Notes: generated by a model not told the origin, from the sequence alone. A DNA stretch of 5,754 nucleotides from an uncultured Christensenellaceae bacterium (GCA_902373595.1 CABKMX010000074.1:1-5754), one strand, 5' to 3'; counted from the stretch's first letter, positions 1 through 5,730 are shown. A program made the numbers and translations.

Positions 1-8
1 GAGAAGTG

Positions 9-30
9 CCGCACCCCAAAGGTGGTGCGG
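9..30. other. GC-rich hairpin at the left edge
   Basis: CCGCACC pairs with GGTGCGG around a short A-rich centre, with one bulged base. Neither side is followed by a T tract, so it is not a normal intrinsic terminator. It lies just ahead of the 130-bp repeat array and its relation to that array is unclear. A plus-strand frame is open from base 1 to a TAA at 133-135, but it runs through this hairpin and a long palindrome and resembles no protein I know, so I do not call a partial gene. Confidence 0.4.
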
Positions 31-150
31 AACAAAGATGACTTGTCTGAGCGGAAAATCTCTCGCTCAAAACTAAACCGAAAAATGAGGACGACAAATA
101 TTTGTCGTCCTCATTCTTTCGGCTCGTCTTCCTAACCGCTGCGCGGTCTA
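21..150. repeat. Diverged unit of the 130-bp repeat array
   Basis: This stretch is in exact 130-bp register with the two better units that follow. Similarity is clear only in its right part (about 117-150), where 24 of 33 positions match the next unit without gaps, including GCGCGGTCT. Its central hairpin has a different stem sequence, but the outer stem is kept: CCGAAA at 78-83 pairs with TTTCGG at 117-122, where the next units have CCGACA with TGTCGG. The left third is barely alignable, so the unit boundary is approximate. Confidence 0.55.
84..115. terminator. Perfect 32-bp palindrome in the diverged repeat unit
   Basis: The left arm AATGAGGACGACAAAT is exactly reverse-complementary to the right arm starting at base 100, with no spacer. 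As RNA it folds into a long stem with an A/U loop. It is flanked by A-rich sequence on the left (CCGAAAAA) and TTCTTTC on the right, so the T tract on the plus strand is imperfect. It sits where the neighbouring units carry their bidirectional terminator hairpins. It could equally be a protein-binding palindrome; terminator is the favoured reading because of position and flanks. Confidence 0.5.
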
Positions 151-280
151 ATTTGGGCTTGTTTCAATGACAGGCAGGCAAGGAGTATTACAACTGCGAG
201 CACCGACAAAAAATTCCGACGGCAAAACGCCGTCGGATATTTTTTATGTCGGCTTGTCCGCATACGCGCGGCGCGGTCTT
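151..280. repeat. 130-bp direct repeat, unit 1
   Basis: This unit matches the next 130 bases at 116 of 130 positions with no gaps. The differences lie at the edges; the stretch 202-255, covering the whole hairpin, is identical in both. Shared landmarks in order are CAATGAC, GGCAGGCAAGGAG, CAACTGCGAG, the hairpin, and CATACGCGCGGCGCGG. One frame is open across both units and would give similar peptides, but codon choice and the hairpin argue against a protein. Confidence 0.9.
203..252. terminator. Two-tier bidirectional terminator-like hairpin, unit 1
   Basis: The inner stem TCCGACGGC (215-223) pairs with GCCGTCGGA (229-237) across an AAAAC loop. It is bordered by a run of six A on the left and six T on the right, so it has the shape of an intrinsic terminator on either strand. 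Outside the A/T tracts a second stem pairs CCGACA (203-208) with TGTCGG (247-252). It could end transcription from a gene to the left of the window, or act as a second terminator for the minus-strand gene at 495-710. Confidence 0.75.
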
Positions 281-410
281 TTTTAGGCTTGGCTCAATGA
301 CGGGCAGGCAAGGAGCATTGCAACTGCGAGAACCGACAAAAAATTCCGACGGCAAAACGCCGTCGGATATTTTTTATGTCGGCTTTCCCACATACGCGCG
401 GCGCGGGATC
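281..410. repeat. 130-bp direct repeat, unit 2
   Basis: This is the second near-identical unit, directly abutting the first, with 14 substitutions and no gaps. Its last few bases (GGGATC) depart from unit 1, which marks the right boundary at about 407. The hairpin core is invariant while the flanks drift. Confidence 0.9.
333..382 (-). terminator. Bidirectional terminator hairpin, likely used by the minus-strand gene
   Basis: This has the same structure as the unit 1 hairpin: inner stem 345-353 with 359-367, outer stem 333-338 with 377-382, A tract left and T tract right. Read on the minus strand, the GC-rich stem is followed by AATTTTTT, a good termination signal. It is the first strong terminator downstream of the small membrane-protein gene, just over 110 bases after its stop. 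It would also stop plus-strand transcripts entering from the left. Confidence 0.7.
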
Positions 411-420
411 CTATCATCTT

Positions 421-442
421 TTGACTTGCTCAATGATGGGCG
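421..442. repeat. Possible truncated third copy of the repeat
   Basis: CTCAATGATGGGC (429-441) matches the start of the repeat (CTCAATGACGGGC in unit 2), preceded by a CTTG that is also shared. Similarity fades within about 20 bases and there is no hairpin. It may be a decayed end of the array or a chance match. Confidence 0.3.
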
Positions 443-494
443 GGGAGGCATAATATTTTGCAGTTCCCGAATGGCCGCGATTTCAAAGGGAAGT

Positions 495-710
495 TTATGC
501 TCCCATCAAGATGTCGATGCAATAGATCCAAGCGATCACGACAATGGGAAGTATGACCACCGCCGCCATGATCAGCATGACCAAGATGTACTTGTGCATC
601 TTTTCGAGGTGAAACAAGGTGTCGTTGAGCTTTTTGTTGATGCGTTTGAGCTCGTACGTTTGGTCGGCGTTGTCGGTCGGTTTGAGTTCGTTTTGTTGAT
701 TTTCGTCCAT
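495..710 (-). CDS. Small single-pass membrane protein, unknown function
   Basis: The product is 71 residues and I do not recognise the family. Residues 1-18 are polar and Asn/Gln/Asp-rich. Residues 19-41 form a charged amphipathic helix with hydrophobic residues at heptad spacing (L21, I24, L28, L35, M38, I42), suggesting a short coiled coil. Residues 42-65 are a strongly hydrophobic transmembrane helix containing P55, and the tail is short. There is no cleavable signal peptide. The start at 710 is chosen because GGGTGA lies just upstream of the ATG and because a consensus promoter places the transcript start near 761; longer in-frame versions would begin in or too close to the promoter. It is divergent from the cell-wall cluster and appears monocistronic. 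Such small proteins often partner with other membrane proteins through the coiled coil, but that is inference. Confidence 0.75.
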   Translation of the reverse strand: MDENQQNELKPTDNADQTYELKRINKKLNDTLFHLEKMHKYILVMLIMAAVVILPIVVIAWIYCIDILMGA

Positions 711-767
711 ATTGTCACCCAATGCAAATTTTGTTTTGCGGCGTACAAGCATGTACCCGGCACTGTC

Positions 768-796
768 ATTATAACATGTCGGACAGATGCAGTCAA
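768..796 (-). promoter_or_regulatory. Consensus sigma-A promoter for the small membrane-protein gene
   Basis: On the minus strand TTGACT (791-796) is followed by a 17-bp spacer and a perfect TATAAT (768-773). Initiation is expected near 761, giving a leader of about 50 bases. An inverted repeat, GTACA-N4-TGTAC at 743-756, falls in the early transcribed region, where it could be an operator or a small RNA hairpin. The near-ideal match suggests a strong promoter unless it is repressed. Confidence 0.85.
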
Positions 797-825
797 GTGG
801 AGGGAGAGGGCGTCGCGCTTCTCTT

Positions 826-843
826 GGCGGCGGTAACGCCTCC
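826..843 (+). other. Small GC hairpin with a GTAA tetraloop in the divergent intergenic region
   Basis: GGCG (829-832) and CGCC (837-840) pair across GTAA, a GNRA-type loop, and the stem extends by GG/CC beyond one mismatch. It lies 50 bases upstream of the hydrolase start. It is followed by more GC-rich sequence and then an abrupt, almost pure A/T stretch (855-879). That AT stretch holds several TATTAT-like -10 candidates, but none has a convincing -35 at 16-18 bp, so the plus-strand promoter remains unassigned. Confidence 0.35.
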
Positions 844-879
844 CGCCGGCGCCGAATATTATATATTATCAATATTATA

Positions 880-886
880 GAGGTGA
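880..886 (+). promoter_or_regulatory. Ribosome-binding site that decides the hydrolase start
   Basis: GAGGTGA ends six bases before ATC at 893. It contains an in-frame TGA (884-886), so translation of the hydrolase must begin after it. The GTG at 883-885 is in a different frame that stops by 972 without any domain. Confidence 0.6.
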
Positions 887-892
887 GAGGTC

Positions 893-1597
893 ATCGTCGA
901 ATATACGTTCCGCCGCGGCGACGGGAGCGAAAGCGCGCCGCTTGTATTCTTGCACGGTTGGGGAGGGGATAGGCATTCTTTGGACGCGCTCGCGCTCAGA
1001 TTGGGCGAGTTCGACCGCTATTCTCCCGACCTGTTCGGTTTCGGTTCGACGCCGCTCGACAGGGCTATGACCGTCGACGAATATGCGGACGGGATCGCCG
1101 AGTGGATGCGTCGGATTGCCGTCGGCGGCGCGGTGATTGTCGCGCACTCGTTCGGCGGACGGGTCGCGATCTCGCTCGCCGCGCGGCATCCAGAGTCGGT
1201 CAAAGGACTTGTGCTGATCTCGTCCGCAGGGGTAAGACCTAGGCGAAGTTTGCGCCGCTTCTGCAAGGTGGCGGCGTTCAAACTGCGGCGGCGGCTGGGG
1301 CTGGATGTGTCGAGGTTCGGCTCGGACGATTACCGGGCGGCGCAGGGCTGTCTGAGAGAGGTATTCAAACTCGCGGTGAACAATCATCAAGAAAAGCAAT
1401 TGCGCAAAATTTGCGTGCCCGTGTTTGTCATATATGGAAAAGACGATCGTGAAACGCCGCCGTATACCGCCAAAAAGATCGCTCGTCTCGTCGCGGACGG
1501 CGCGGCGATAGGGTTGAGCGGAGGGCATTTTTGCTATCTCGAACACGCCGCCTCGATCGCGGCGGCGATACGCGTGTTGGCGAAGGAGGGGAAATGA
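893..1597 (+). CDS. Alpha/beta-fold hydrolase, probable AUC start
   Basis: This is a soluble alpha/beta hydrolase of 234 residues, substrate unknown. Strand LVFL leads into the oxyanion-hole motif HGWGG (21-25). DLFGFG follows near residue 46, then the nucleophile elbow AHSFGG (catalytic S86), GKDDRETP (acid D185) and GGHFCYLEH (H212), so the full Ser-Asp-His triad is present. A short, very basic cap lies at about residues 113-170. The frame is closed on the left by a TGA at 884-886 that lies within the ribosome-binding site. Between there and residue 20 no ATG or GTG occurs, and the only conventional start, TTG at 950, would delete the first strand and has no ribosome-binding site. GAGGTGA at 880-886 is ideally spaced for ATC at 893. 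The 3' end overlaps the ligase gene by ATGA, indicating translational coupling and a shared operon. It resembles MenH/lipase-like hydrolases only in general fold. Confidence 0.85.
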   Translation: MVEYTFRRGDGSESAPLVFLHGWGGDRHSLDALALRLGEFDRYSPDLFGFGSTPLDRAMTVDEYADGIAEWMRRIAVGGAVIVAHSFGGRVAISLAARHPESVKGLVLISSAGVRPRRSLRRFCKVAAFKLRRRLGLDVSRFGSDDYRAAQGCLREVFKLAVNNHQEKQLRKICVPVFVIYGKDDRETPPYTAKKIARLVADGAAIGLSGGHFCYLEHAASIAAAIRVLAKEGK

Positions 1598-3135
1598 TCG
1601 CGGCGTTTTGCACGCTCGGGACGCTCGCTGCGGCGCTGCCGTTCTTTGCGCTGTTCCAATTGTCCGGTTACCGCGCGGTACGCGACCGCAAGGCGCGCAA
1701 ATTCGCTTTGAGTGCGGAGCTGTCTGCGCTCGCCGCGGCGGCGGTGGGAGCGCTTGCCGCGCTGTTTGCGGACGTATTGACATATTTTGCGCTTGCGCCG
1801 TTTTTCGCCGCGTTTGCCGTCGCGCTGACCGTGCGCGCGCTCAAACGCTTTGCCAAAACTCCGCCGCGCGTCACCGCGCGCTTTGTCAGACTGTGCGCGT
1901 CGGGGCTGTTTGTCTGTGCGGCGGCGGGGGTCGCGGCAGAGTTTGCGGCGAGGGGCGCGGGAATGAGGTGGTCGGGGCTTTTCGTCGCGGCGGCATATGC
2001 GCTTGTTCCCGTTGCGGCTTATGTCGCGCTCGCGCTTTCGCTGCCCGGTGAGAGGGCGATCGCCGCGAGATACAAACGCCGCTGCCGCCGTGCGCTCGCC
2101 GCAAAGCCCGAGCTGTTGACGATCGCGATCACCGGCAGTTTCGGCAAGACGGGGGTCAAGACCTATCTCGCCGCGATGCTGTCCTCGCGCTATCGCGTGT
2201 TCGCGTCGCCGAAGAGTTACAACACGCCTGCCGGGATATGCCTCAGCGTCGCCGCGATGCCCAAGGACGCGCAGATCTTCATTGCCGAGGTCGGCGCGCG
2301 CAAGAGGGGCGACGTCGCCGAGATATGCAAAATGATCGAGCCCTCATACGGGCTGGTGACGGGCGTAGCGGAGCAGCATTTGGAGACGTTCGGGTCGCTC
2401 GAAAACGTCTTTGCGGCAAAGAGGGAATTGCCCGATCATCTCGCCGCGCACGGAGGTACGTGCTGTTTCAACACGCGCAACGGCGGGGCGGCGCGGATGT
2501 ATCGCGAGTGCGGATGCCGTGCGCTGTCGTCGGGAGACTGCGGCGACTGTGCGGTTGAGGGGGTATCGCTCTCGGCGGAGGGCAGCGCGTTCACGCTCGT
2601 TTTTTGCGACGGCGAGAGGGCGGAGTGCCGCACCCGGCTTTTGGGGCGCGCCAACATCGAGAACGTCGCTCTCGCCGCCTGCGCTGCGCACGACCTTGGC
2701 GTTACGGCGAAGGAGATTGCCGCGGCGGTCGCGGCTCTCGAACCGGCGCCGCACCGCATGCAGCTCATCAAGACCGGCGCGTTGACAATCATCGACGACA
2801 GCTACAACGCCAATCCCGCGGGGGTGAAAAACGCGTTTGACGCGCTCGGGCTGTTCGAGGGGAGGAGGGCGGTCGCGACTCAGGGCATCGTCGAGGGAGG
2901 CAAAGAGGGCGCGAGGCTCAACTTCGAGCTGGGGCACGAGCTCGCCGCTGTAGCGGATATCGCAATCGCGATAGGCCCCAACGCCGCCGACATCGAGAGA
3001 GGCCTTGCGAACGCGGGCTATCTCGGCAAGCTGTACGTCGCGCGCGATCTCGAGGACGCGAAGAGGCTGTTCGCGACCGCTTTGGACGGCGCGTCCGTCC
3101 TGCTCATCCAAAACGATCTGCCGGACAACTATTGA
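1594..3135 (+). CDS. Membrane-anchored MurF-type Mur ligase
   Basis: The 513-residue product combines a membrane domain with a Mur ligase. Residues 1-150 hold about five hydrophobic helices (near 3-24, 40-60, 62-84, 99-120, 128-150), followed by a basic linker. The ATP loop TGSFGKTG is at 180-187 (K185). AEVGARKRGD (231-240) and TGVAEQHLETFGS (256-268, H262) correspond to the MurF central-domain motifs. GRANIENVALAA (351-362), PHRMQ and DDSYNANP (401-408) are typical of MurF, and the C-terminal Rossmann-like domain ends in NDLPDNY. MurF adds D-Ala-D-Ala to UDP-MurNAc-tripeptide using ATP. The next gene makes D-Ala-D-Ala, which supports that role. The usual soluble MurF N-terminal substrate domain appears to be absent, so a related ligation (capsule- or MurT-like) is the alternative. 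The start at 1594 has AAGGAGG at 1583-1589 and overlaps the hydrolase stop as ATGA; a longer reading from 1531 would be inside the hydrolase. Confidence 0.88.
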   Translation: MIAAFCTLGTLAAALPFFALFQLSGYRAVRDRKARKFALSAELSALAAAAVGALAALFADVLTYFALAPFFAAFAVALTVRALKRFAKTPPRVTARFVRLCASGLFVCAAAGVAAEFAARGAGMRWSGLFVAAAYALVPVAAYVALALSLPGERAIAARYKRRCRRALAAKPELLTIAITGSFGKTGVKTYLAAMLSSRYRVFASPKSYNTPAGICLSVAAMPKDAQIFIAEVGARKRGDVAEICKMIEPSYGLVTGVAEQHLETFGSLENVFAAKRELPDHLAAHGGTCCFNTRNGGAARMYRECGCRALSSGDCGDCAVEGVSLSAEGSAFTLVFCDGERAECRTRLLGRANIENVALAACAAHDLGVTAKEIAAAVAALEPAPHRMQLIKTGALTIIDDSYNANPAGVKNAFDALGLFEGRRAVATQGIVEGGKEGARLNFELGHELAAVADIAIAIGPNAADIERGLANAGYLGKLYVARDLEDAKRLFATALDGASVLLIQNDLPDNY

Positions 3136-3147
3136 CGCAAACGCGCA

Positions 3148-3153
3148 TATAAT
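3148..3153 (+). promoter_or_regulatory. Isolated TATAAT in the murF-ddl gap
   Basis: A perfect -10 hexamer lies in the 50-bp gap, and initiation from it would give a leader of about 26 bases for ddl. The only TTGACG nearby (3132-3137) is just 10 bp upstream, too close, and no other -35 or extended -10 is present. It may be a weak internal promoter; ddl is more simply read as part of the upstream operon. Confidence 0.25.
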
Positions 3154-3185
3154 GGACGCGGCAAAAAATATATGGAGGTGCAACT

Positions 3186-4436
3186 ATGCTTGTCGCAGTG
3201 CTTTACGGCGGCGATTCGTGCGAAAAGGAGGTTTCCGTAATCACCGGCATTCAGGTGATGAACGCGCTCAAGGGGCGGCACGCCGTCGTGCCCGTCTATA
3301 TGACCGAAGAGGGATTTTTTTCGCCCAAGGACGCGTGCTCGATTGCGACCTATCTCGGCAAGAAGGCGCGCCGCCGAAGGGTATATTTGACCGAGCGCGG
3401 GCTGTACCGCAAGCGAACGGGCGTGCTTGTGCCGTTTGCCCGTCCCGAGTGCGTGGTCGTTTGCACTCACGGCGGCAGCGGCGAAAACGGCGAGGTGCAA
3501 GGCATGCTGTCCTCACTCAAATTGCCGTATACATGCGTCTCGGTCGAGGGCTCGGCAATCGGAATGAACAAGGTTTTGTCAAAGCGGCTTTTTGATGCGC
3601 TCGGACTGCGCTCGGCAAAGTGGAGGAGCTATCCCGTCTCGATGACCGACGACGAAATCGCCGACGACGCGGTCGCGGAATTGGGACTTCCGCTGTGCGT
3701 AAAGCCGTGCCGTCAGGGCAGCTCGATCGGCGTCGCCGTTTGCCGAGACAGAGACGCGGTCGCAAATGCGGTCGCTGTCGCGCGATGTTTTGACGACGAC
3801 GTCTTGATCGAGAGGGCGTTCGTCGACTTCGAAGAGGTCAATTGCGCCTGCCTGACGCGAGGCGGTGAGATCGTCGTGTCCGAGACGGAACGCATAGTGC
3901 CGTGGCATGAGATGCTCGGCTATGAGGACAAATATCTTCGCGGCGCAAAGGACGCGCCCGGCAGGGAGTGCCCGGCGAAGATACCTTCGGCGCTGTCGGA
4001 CGAGATCAAGGCGGCGACGGAGAAGATATACCGCGCGCTGGGAGCAAGGGGAGTGGTCAGGGTCGACTTTTTCGTCGCGGACGGCAGCGTCTGTGTCGGC
4101 GAGGTCAACACCGTGCCCGGCTCGCTCGCGGCATATCTGTTCAAGCCGCTCGGAATGAGCGCGGCGGACGTCGTCGACGCGCTGATTGAGCAGGCGATTG
4201 CGCCGAGCGGCGAAAAAAAGTACAAATTCGATTCTCCGTTGCTCTTTCAATACCTGAATGCGAGGTTCAAATGCTTGCAAAATCGCCGGCAAAATAATAT
4301 AATTACTTTCGAAAGCGCGAGCTTTTCGCGCTTGAGCCTACTTGCGATAACAATTTTAGGGCAATGCCCAAGGAGAAATAGATGGAAAAAATCCGTATGG
4401 ACACGCCGCTGGTCGAGATGGACGGCGACGAGATGA
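3186..4436 (+). CDS. ddl: D-alanine--D-alanine ligase with an abnormal 3' extension
   Basis: This cytoplasmic ATP-grasp enzyme joins two D-alanines for peptidoglycan. [14 protein letters not shown] (8-21) is the N-terminal motif. [14 protein letters not shown] (95-108) and [16 protein letters not shown] (114-129) follow; [12 protein letters not shown] (172-183) is the ATP-lid region. [17 protein letters not shown] (245-253), RVDFF (292-296, D294) and GEVNTVPGS (305-313, E306, N308) supply metal and substrate ligands. GGAGGTG precedes the ATG by five bases. The catalytic fold ends near residue 340 and a family-like tail KYKFDSPLL runs to about 353, but the frame stays open to residue 416, crossing the icd promoter and 55 bases of icd. 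The last 60 or so residues look non-coding in composition, so a lost stop or a sequence error is likely. A heptamer A-AAA-AAG lies in frame at 4214-4220. Enzyme identity is secure; the true end is not. Confidence 0.92.
   Translation: MLVAVLYGGDSCEKEVSVITGIQVMNALKGRHAVVPVYMTEEGFFSPKDACSIATYLGKKARRRRVYLTERGLYRKRTGVLVPFARPECVVVCTHGGSGENGEVQGMLSSLKLPYTCVSVEGSAIGMNKVLSKRLFDALGLRSAKWRSYPVSMTDDEIADDAVAELGLPLCVKPCRQGSSIGVAVCRDRDAVANAVAVARCFDDDVLIERAFVDFEEVNCACLTRGGEIVVSETERIVPWHEMLGYEDKYLRGAKDAPGRECPAKIPSALSDEIKAATEKIYRALGARGVVRVDFFVADGSVCVGEVNTVPGSLAAYLFKPLGMSAADVVDALIEQAIAPSGEKKYKFDSPLLFQYLNARFKCLQNRRQNNIITFESASFSRLSLLAITILGQCPRRNRWKKSVWTRRWSRWTATR
4275..4303 (+). promoter_or_regulatory. Sigma-A promoter for icd
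   Basis: TTGCAA (4275-4280), a 17-bp spacer and a perfect TATAAT (4298-4303) lie in an AT-rich stretch unlike the surrounding coding DNA. Initiation near 4310 gives a leader of about 70 bases. It lies inside the open extension of the ddl frame, which argues that this extension is not ordinary coding sequence. Confidence 0.75.
4313..4333 (+). other. 5'-leader hairpin of the icd transcript
   Basis: AAGCGCGA (4313-4320) pairs with TCGCGCTT (4326-4333) around GCTTT. There is no T tract after it, so it is not a terminator. It would sit within a few bases of the predicted 5' end of the icd mRNA, where such stems can protect transcripts from decay. A second small inverted repeat, GGGC-AAT-GCCC (4359-4369), abuts the icd ribosome-binding site AAGGAGA (4370-4376) and could tune its access. 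Confidence 0.45.
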
Positions 4437-5584
4437 CGCGCGTCATTTGGGCGATGATCAAGGACATTTTGCTCAAACCGTTTGTCAATCTCAAAACGGA
4501 ATACTACGATCTCGGTCTGCCTTCGCGCGAGGCGAGCGGCGACAAGGTCACTCACGAGGCGGCGATGGCGGTCAAGAGGCTCGGAGTCGGCGTCAAGTGC
4601 GCGACAATCACGCCCAACGCCCAGCGCATGACCGAGTACAACCTCACTCAGATGTGGAAGAGCCCCAACGGCACAATCAGGGCGATACTTGACGGCACCG
4701 TCTTCCGCACGCCGATCATGGTCAACGGCGTCGTGCCCTACATTCCGACCTGGGAGCAGCCGATCACGATTGCGAGACACGCTTACGGCGACATCTACAA
4801 GGACGTCGAGGCGTACGTCGGCAGGGGCGAGAAGGCGAGCCTCGTCATCAGCGGCAAGAACTCCGAGCGCGTGCTCGAGATTTTCGACTTCGCCAAGACG
4901 GGCGGAGTGGTGATGGGCATGCACAACACCGACGCCAGCATCAAGAGCTTTGCGCGCAGCTGCTTCAACTATGCGCTCGACCGCAAGCAGGATCTTTGGT
5001 TCGCGGCGAAGGACACCATCTCCAAGACATACGACCACCGCTTCAAGGACATCTTTGCCGAGATCTTCGCAAAGGAGTATGCGTCCAAGTTCGGCGCCGC
5101 CGGCATCGAGTATTTTTACACCCTCATCGACGACGCCGTCGCGCGCGTCATTCGCAGCAAGGGCGGCATGATCTGGGCGTGCAAAAACTATGACGGCGAC
5201 GTGATGAGCGACATGGTCGCGACCGCGTTCGGTTCGCTGGCGATGATGACCTCGGTGCTCGTCTCGCCGGACGGCAACTACGAATACGAGGCGGCGCACG
5301 GCACCGTCACTCGCCACTATTACAAGTACAAAGAGGGCAAGACCACTTCGACCAACCCCGTCGCGACCATCTTCGCGTGGTCGGGCGCATTGCGCAAACG
5401 CGGACAGCTCGACGGCAACGCCGCCCTCGCCGAGTTCGGCGACAGACTCGAAAGGGCGACAATCGATACAATCGAGTCCGGAGAGATGACCGGCGACCTC
5501 GCGGCGATCTGGAAGGGTGAGACGGCGGCGAAGTCGCTCTCGACCGAGGACTTCCTCAAAGCGGTCGCTTCGAGATTGGCTTGA
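4382..5584 (+). CDS. icd: NADP-dependent isocitrate dehydrogenase, eukaryote-like type
   Basis: This 400-residue soluble enzyme converts isocitrate to 2-oxoglutarate and CO2 with reduction of NADP. It aligns along its whole length with the IDH1/IDH2-type family rather than the E. coli type. Substrate residues are all present: T77, S94, N96, R100 in [10 protein letters not shown]109 in GTVFR, R132 and Y139 in RHAYGDIY, and K210. Metal aspartates are D250 in LIDD and D273, D277 in [17 protein letters not shown] (306-313) holds the R311-H312 pair that in this family contacts the NADP 2'-phosphate. AAGGAGA lies five bases before the ATG. The gene has its own promoter and an immediate terminator, so it is a one-gene unit. 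In a fermentative anaerobe the likely job is feeding 2-oxoglutarate to glutamate synthesis and making NADPH; that role is inferred. Confidence 0.96.
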   Translation: MEKIRMDTPLVEMDGDEMTRVIWAMIKDILLKPFVNLKTEYYDLGLPSREASGDKVTHEAAMAVKRLGVGVKCATITPNAQRMTEYNLTQMWKSPNGTIRAILDGTVFRTPIMVNGVVPYIPTWEQPITIARHAYGDIYKDVEAYVGRGEKASLVISGKNSERVLEIFDFAKTGGVVMGMHNTDASIKSFARSCFNYALDRKQDLWFAAKDTISKTYDHRFKDIFAEIFAKEYASKFGAAGIEYFYTLIDDAVARVIRSKGGMIWACKNYDGDVMSDMVATAFGSLAMMTSVLVSPDGNYEYEAAHGTVTRHYYKYKEGKTTSTNPVATIFAWSGALRKRGQLDGNAALAEFGDRLERATIDTIESGEMTGDLAAIWKGETAAKSLSTEDFLKAVASRLA

Positions 5585-5590
5585 ACACGT

Positions 5591-5620
5591 TGCGGCACGG
5601 CTTGACCGTGCCGCATTTTT
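5591..5620 (+). terminator. Intrinsic terminator of icd
   Basis: A perfect 10-bp stem, TGCGGCACGG (5591-5600) with CCGTGCCGCA (5606-5615), has a CTTGA loop and is followed at once by five T. It begins six bases after the icd stop. Confidence 0.95.
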
Positions 5621-5701
5621 ATGTCAAAACCGTGTTTTGTCAAAAATCATGCTTTTTCGAGCGGCAATTTTGTCAATTTTGCAAAAAATTCAAATTGGGT
5701 A

Positions 5702-5730
5702 TTGCCAAGCTGCGAATGTTGTGTTATAAT
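5702..5730 (+). promoter_or_regulatory. Sigma-A promoter for a gene beyond the right edge
   Basis: TTGCCA (5702-5707), a 17-bp spacer and TATAAT (5725-5730), with an extended -10 TG at 5722-5723. Transcription should start near 5737 and no start codon with a ribosome-binding site follows before the window ends. The AT-rich region upstream (5621-5700) contains TTTTGTCAA twice, 33 bp apart, and a small CAAAAC/GTTTTG stem, but no gene. Confidence 0.8.

Noticed and set aside
151..410. CRISPR array or integron attC sites
   Set aside because: The units are 130 bp and abut without unique spacers, and no attC-type core sites (GTTRRRY/RYYYAAC) frame the hairpins.
246..836. Plus-strand open frame of 196 codons across the repeats and the small membrane gene
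   Set aside because: It translates terminator hairpins and then runs antisense to a better-supported gene with its own promoter and ribosome-binding site; the product resembles no protein family.
495..872. Longer (125-residue) version of the minus-strand membrane protein
   Set aside because: The upstream ATG lies above the consensus promoter (768-796), and a middle ATG at 752 would leave a leader of only about eight bases. The ATG at 710 has a ribosome-binding site.
855..879. Promoter for the hydrolase operon in the AT-rich stretch
   Set aside because: Several TATTAT-like boxes exist, but none has a -35 at 16-18 bp; TTGGCG at 824-829 is too far upstream.
1531..1593. Upstream extension of the Mur ligase start
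   Set aside because: It lies entirely inside the hydrolase 3' end and is Arg/Gly-rich; the ATG at 1594 has AAGGAGG and an ATGA overlap.
875..1783. Minus-strand open frame of 302 codons
   Set aside because: It is antisense to the hydrolase with its intact catalytic motifs; low-complexity Arg/Ala/Pro content is typical of GC-rich shadow frames.
3132..3153. TTGACG plus TATAAT as a complete ddl promoter
   Set aside because: The spacer is only 10 bp; the TTGACG overlaps the end of the ligase gene. Kept only as an isolated -10 candidate.
2344..3183. Minus-strand open frame of 279 codons
   Set aside because: Antisense to the conserved Mur ligase domain; no recognisable motif.
4247..5317. Minus-strand open frame of 356 codons
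   Set aside because: Antisense to icd, whose plus-strand product matches the family end to end; the reverse product is a His/Arg/Asp-rich shadow.
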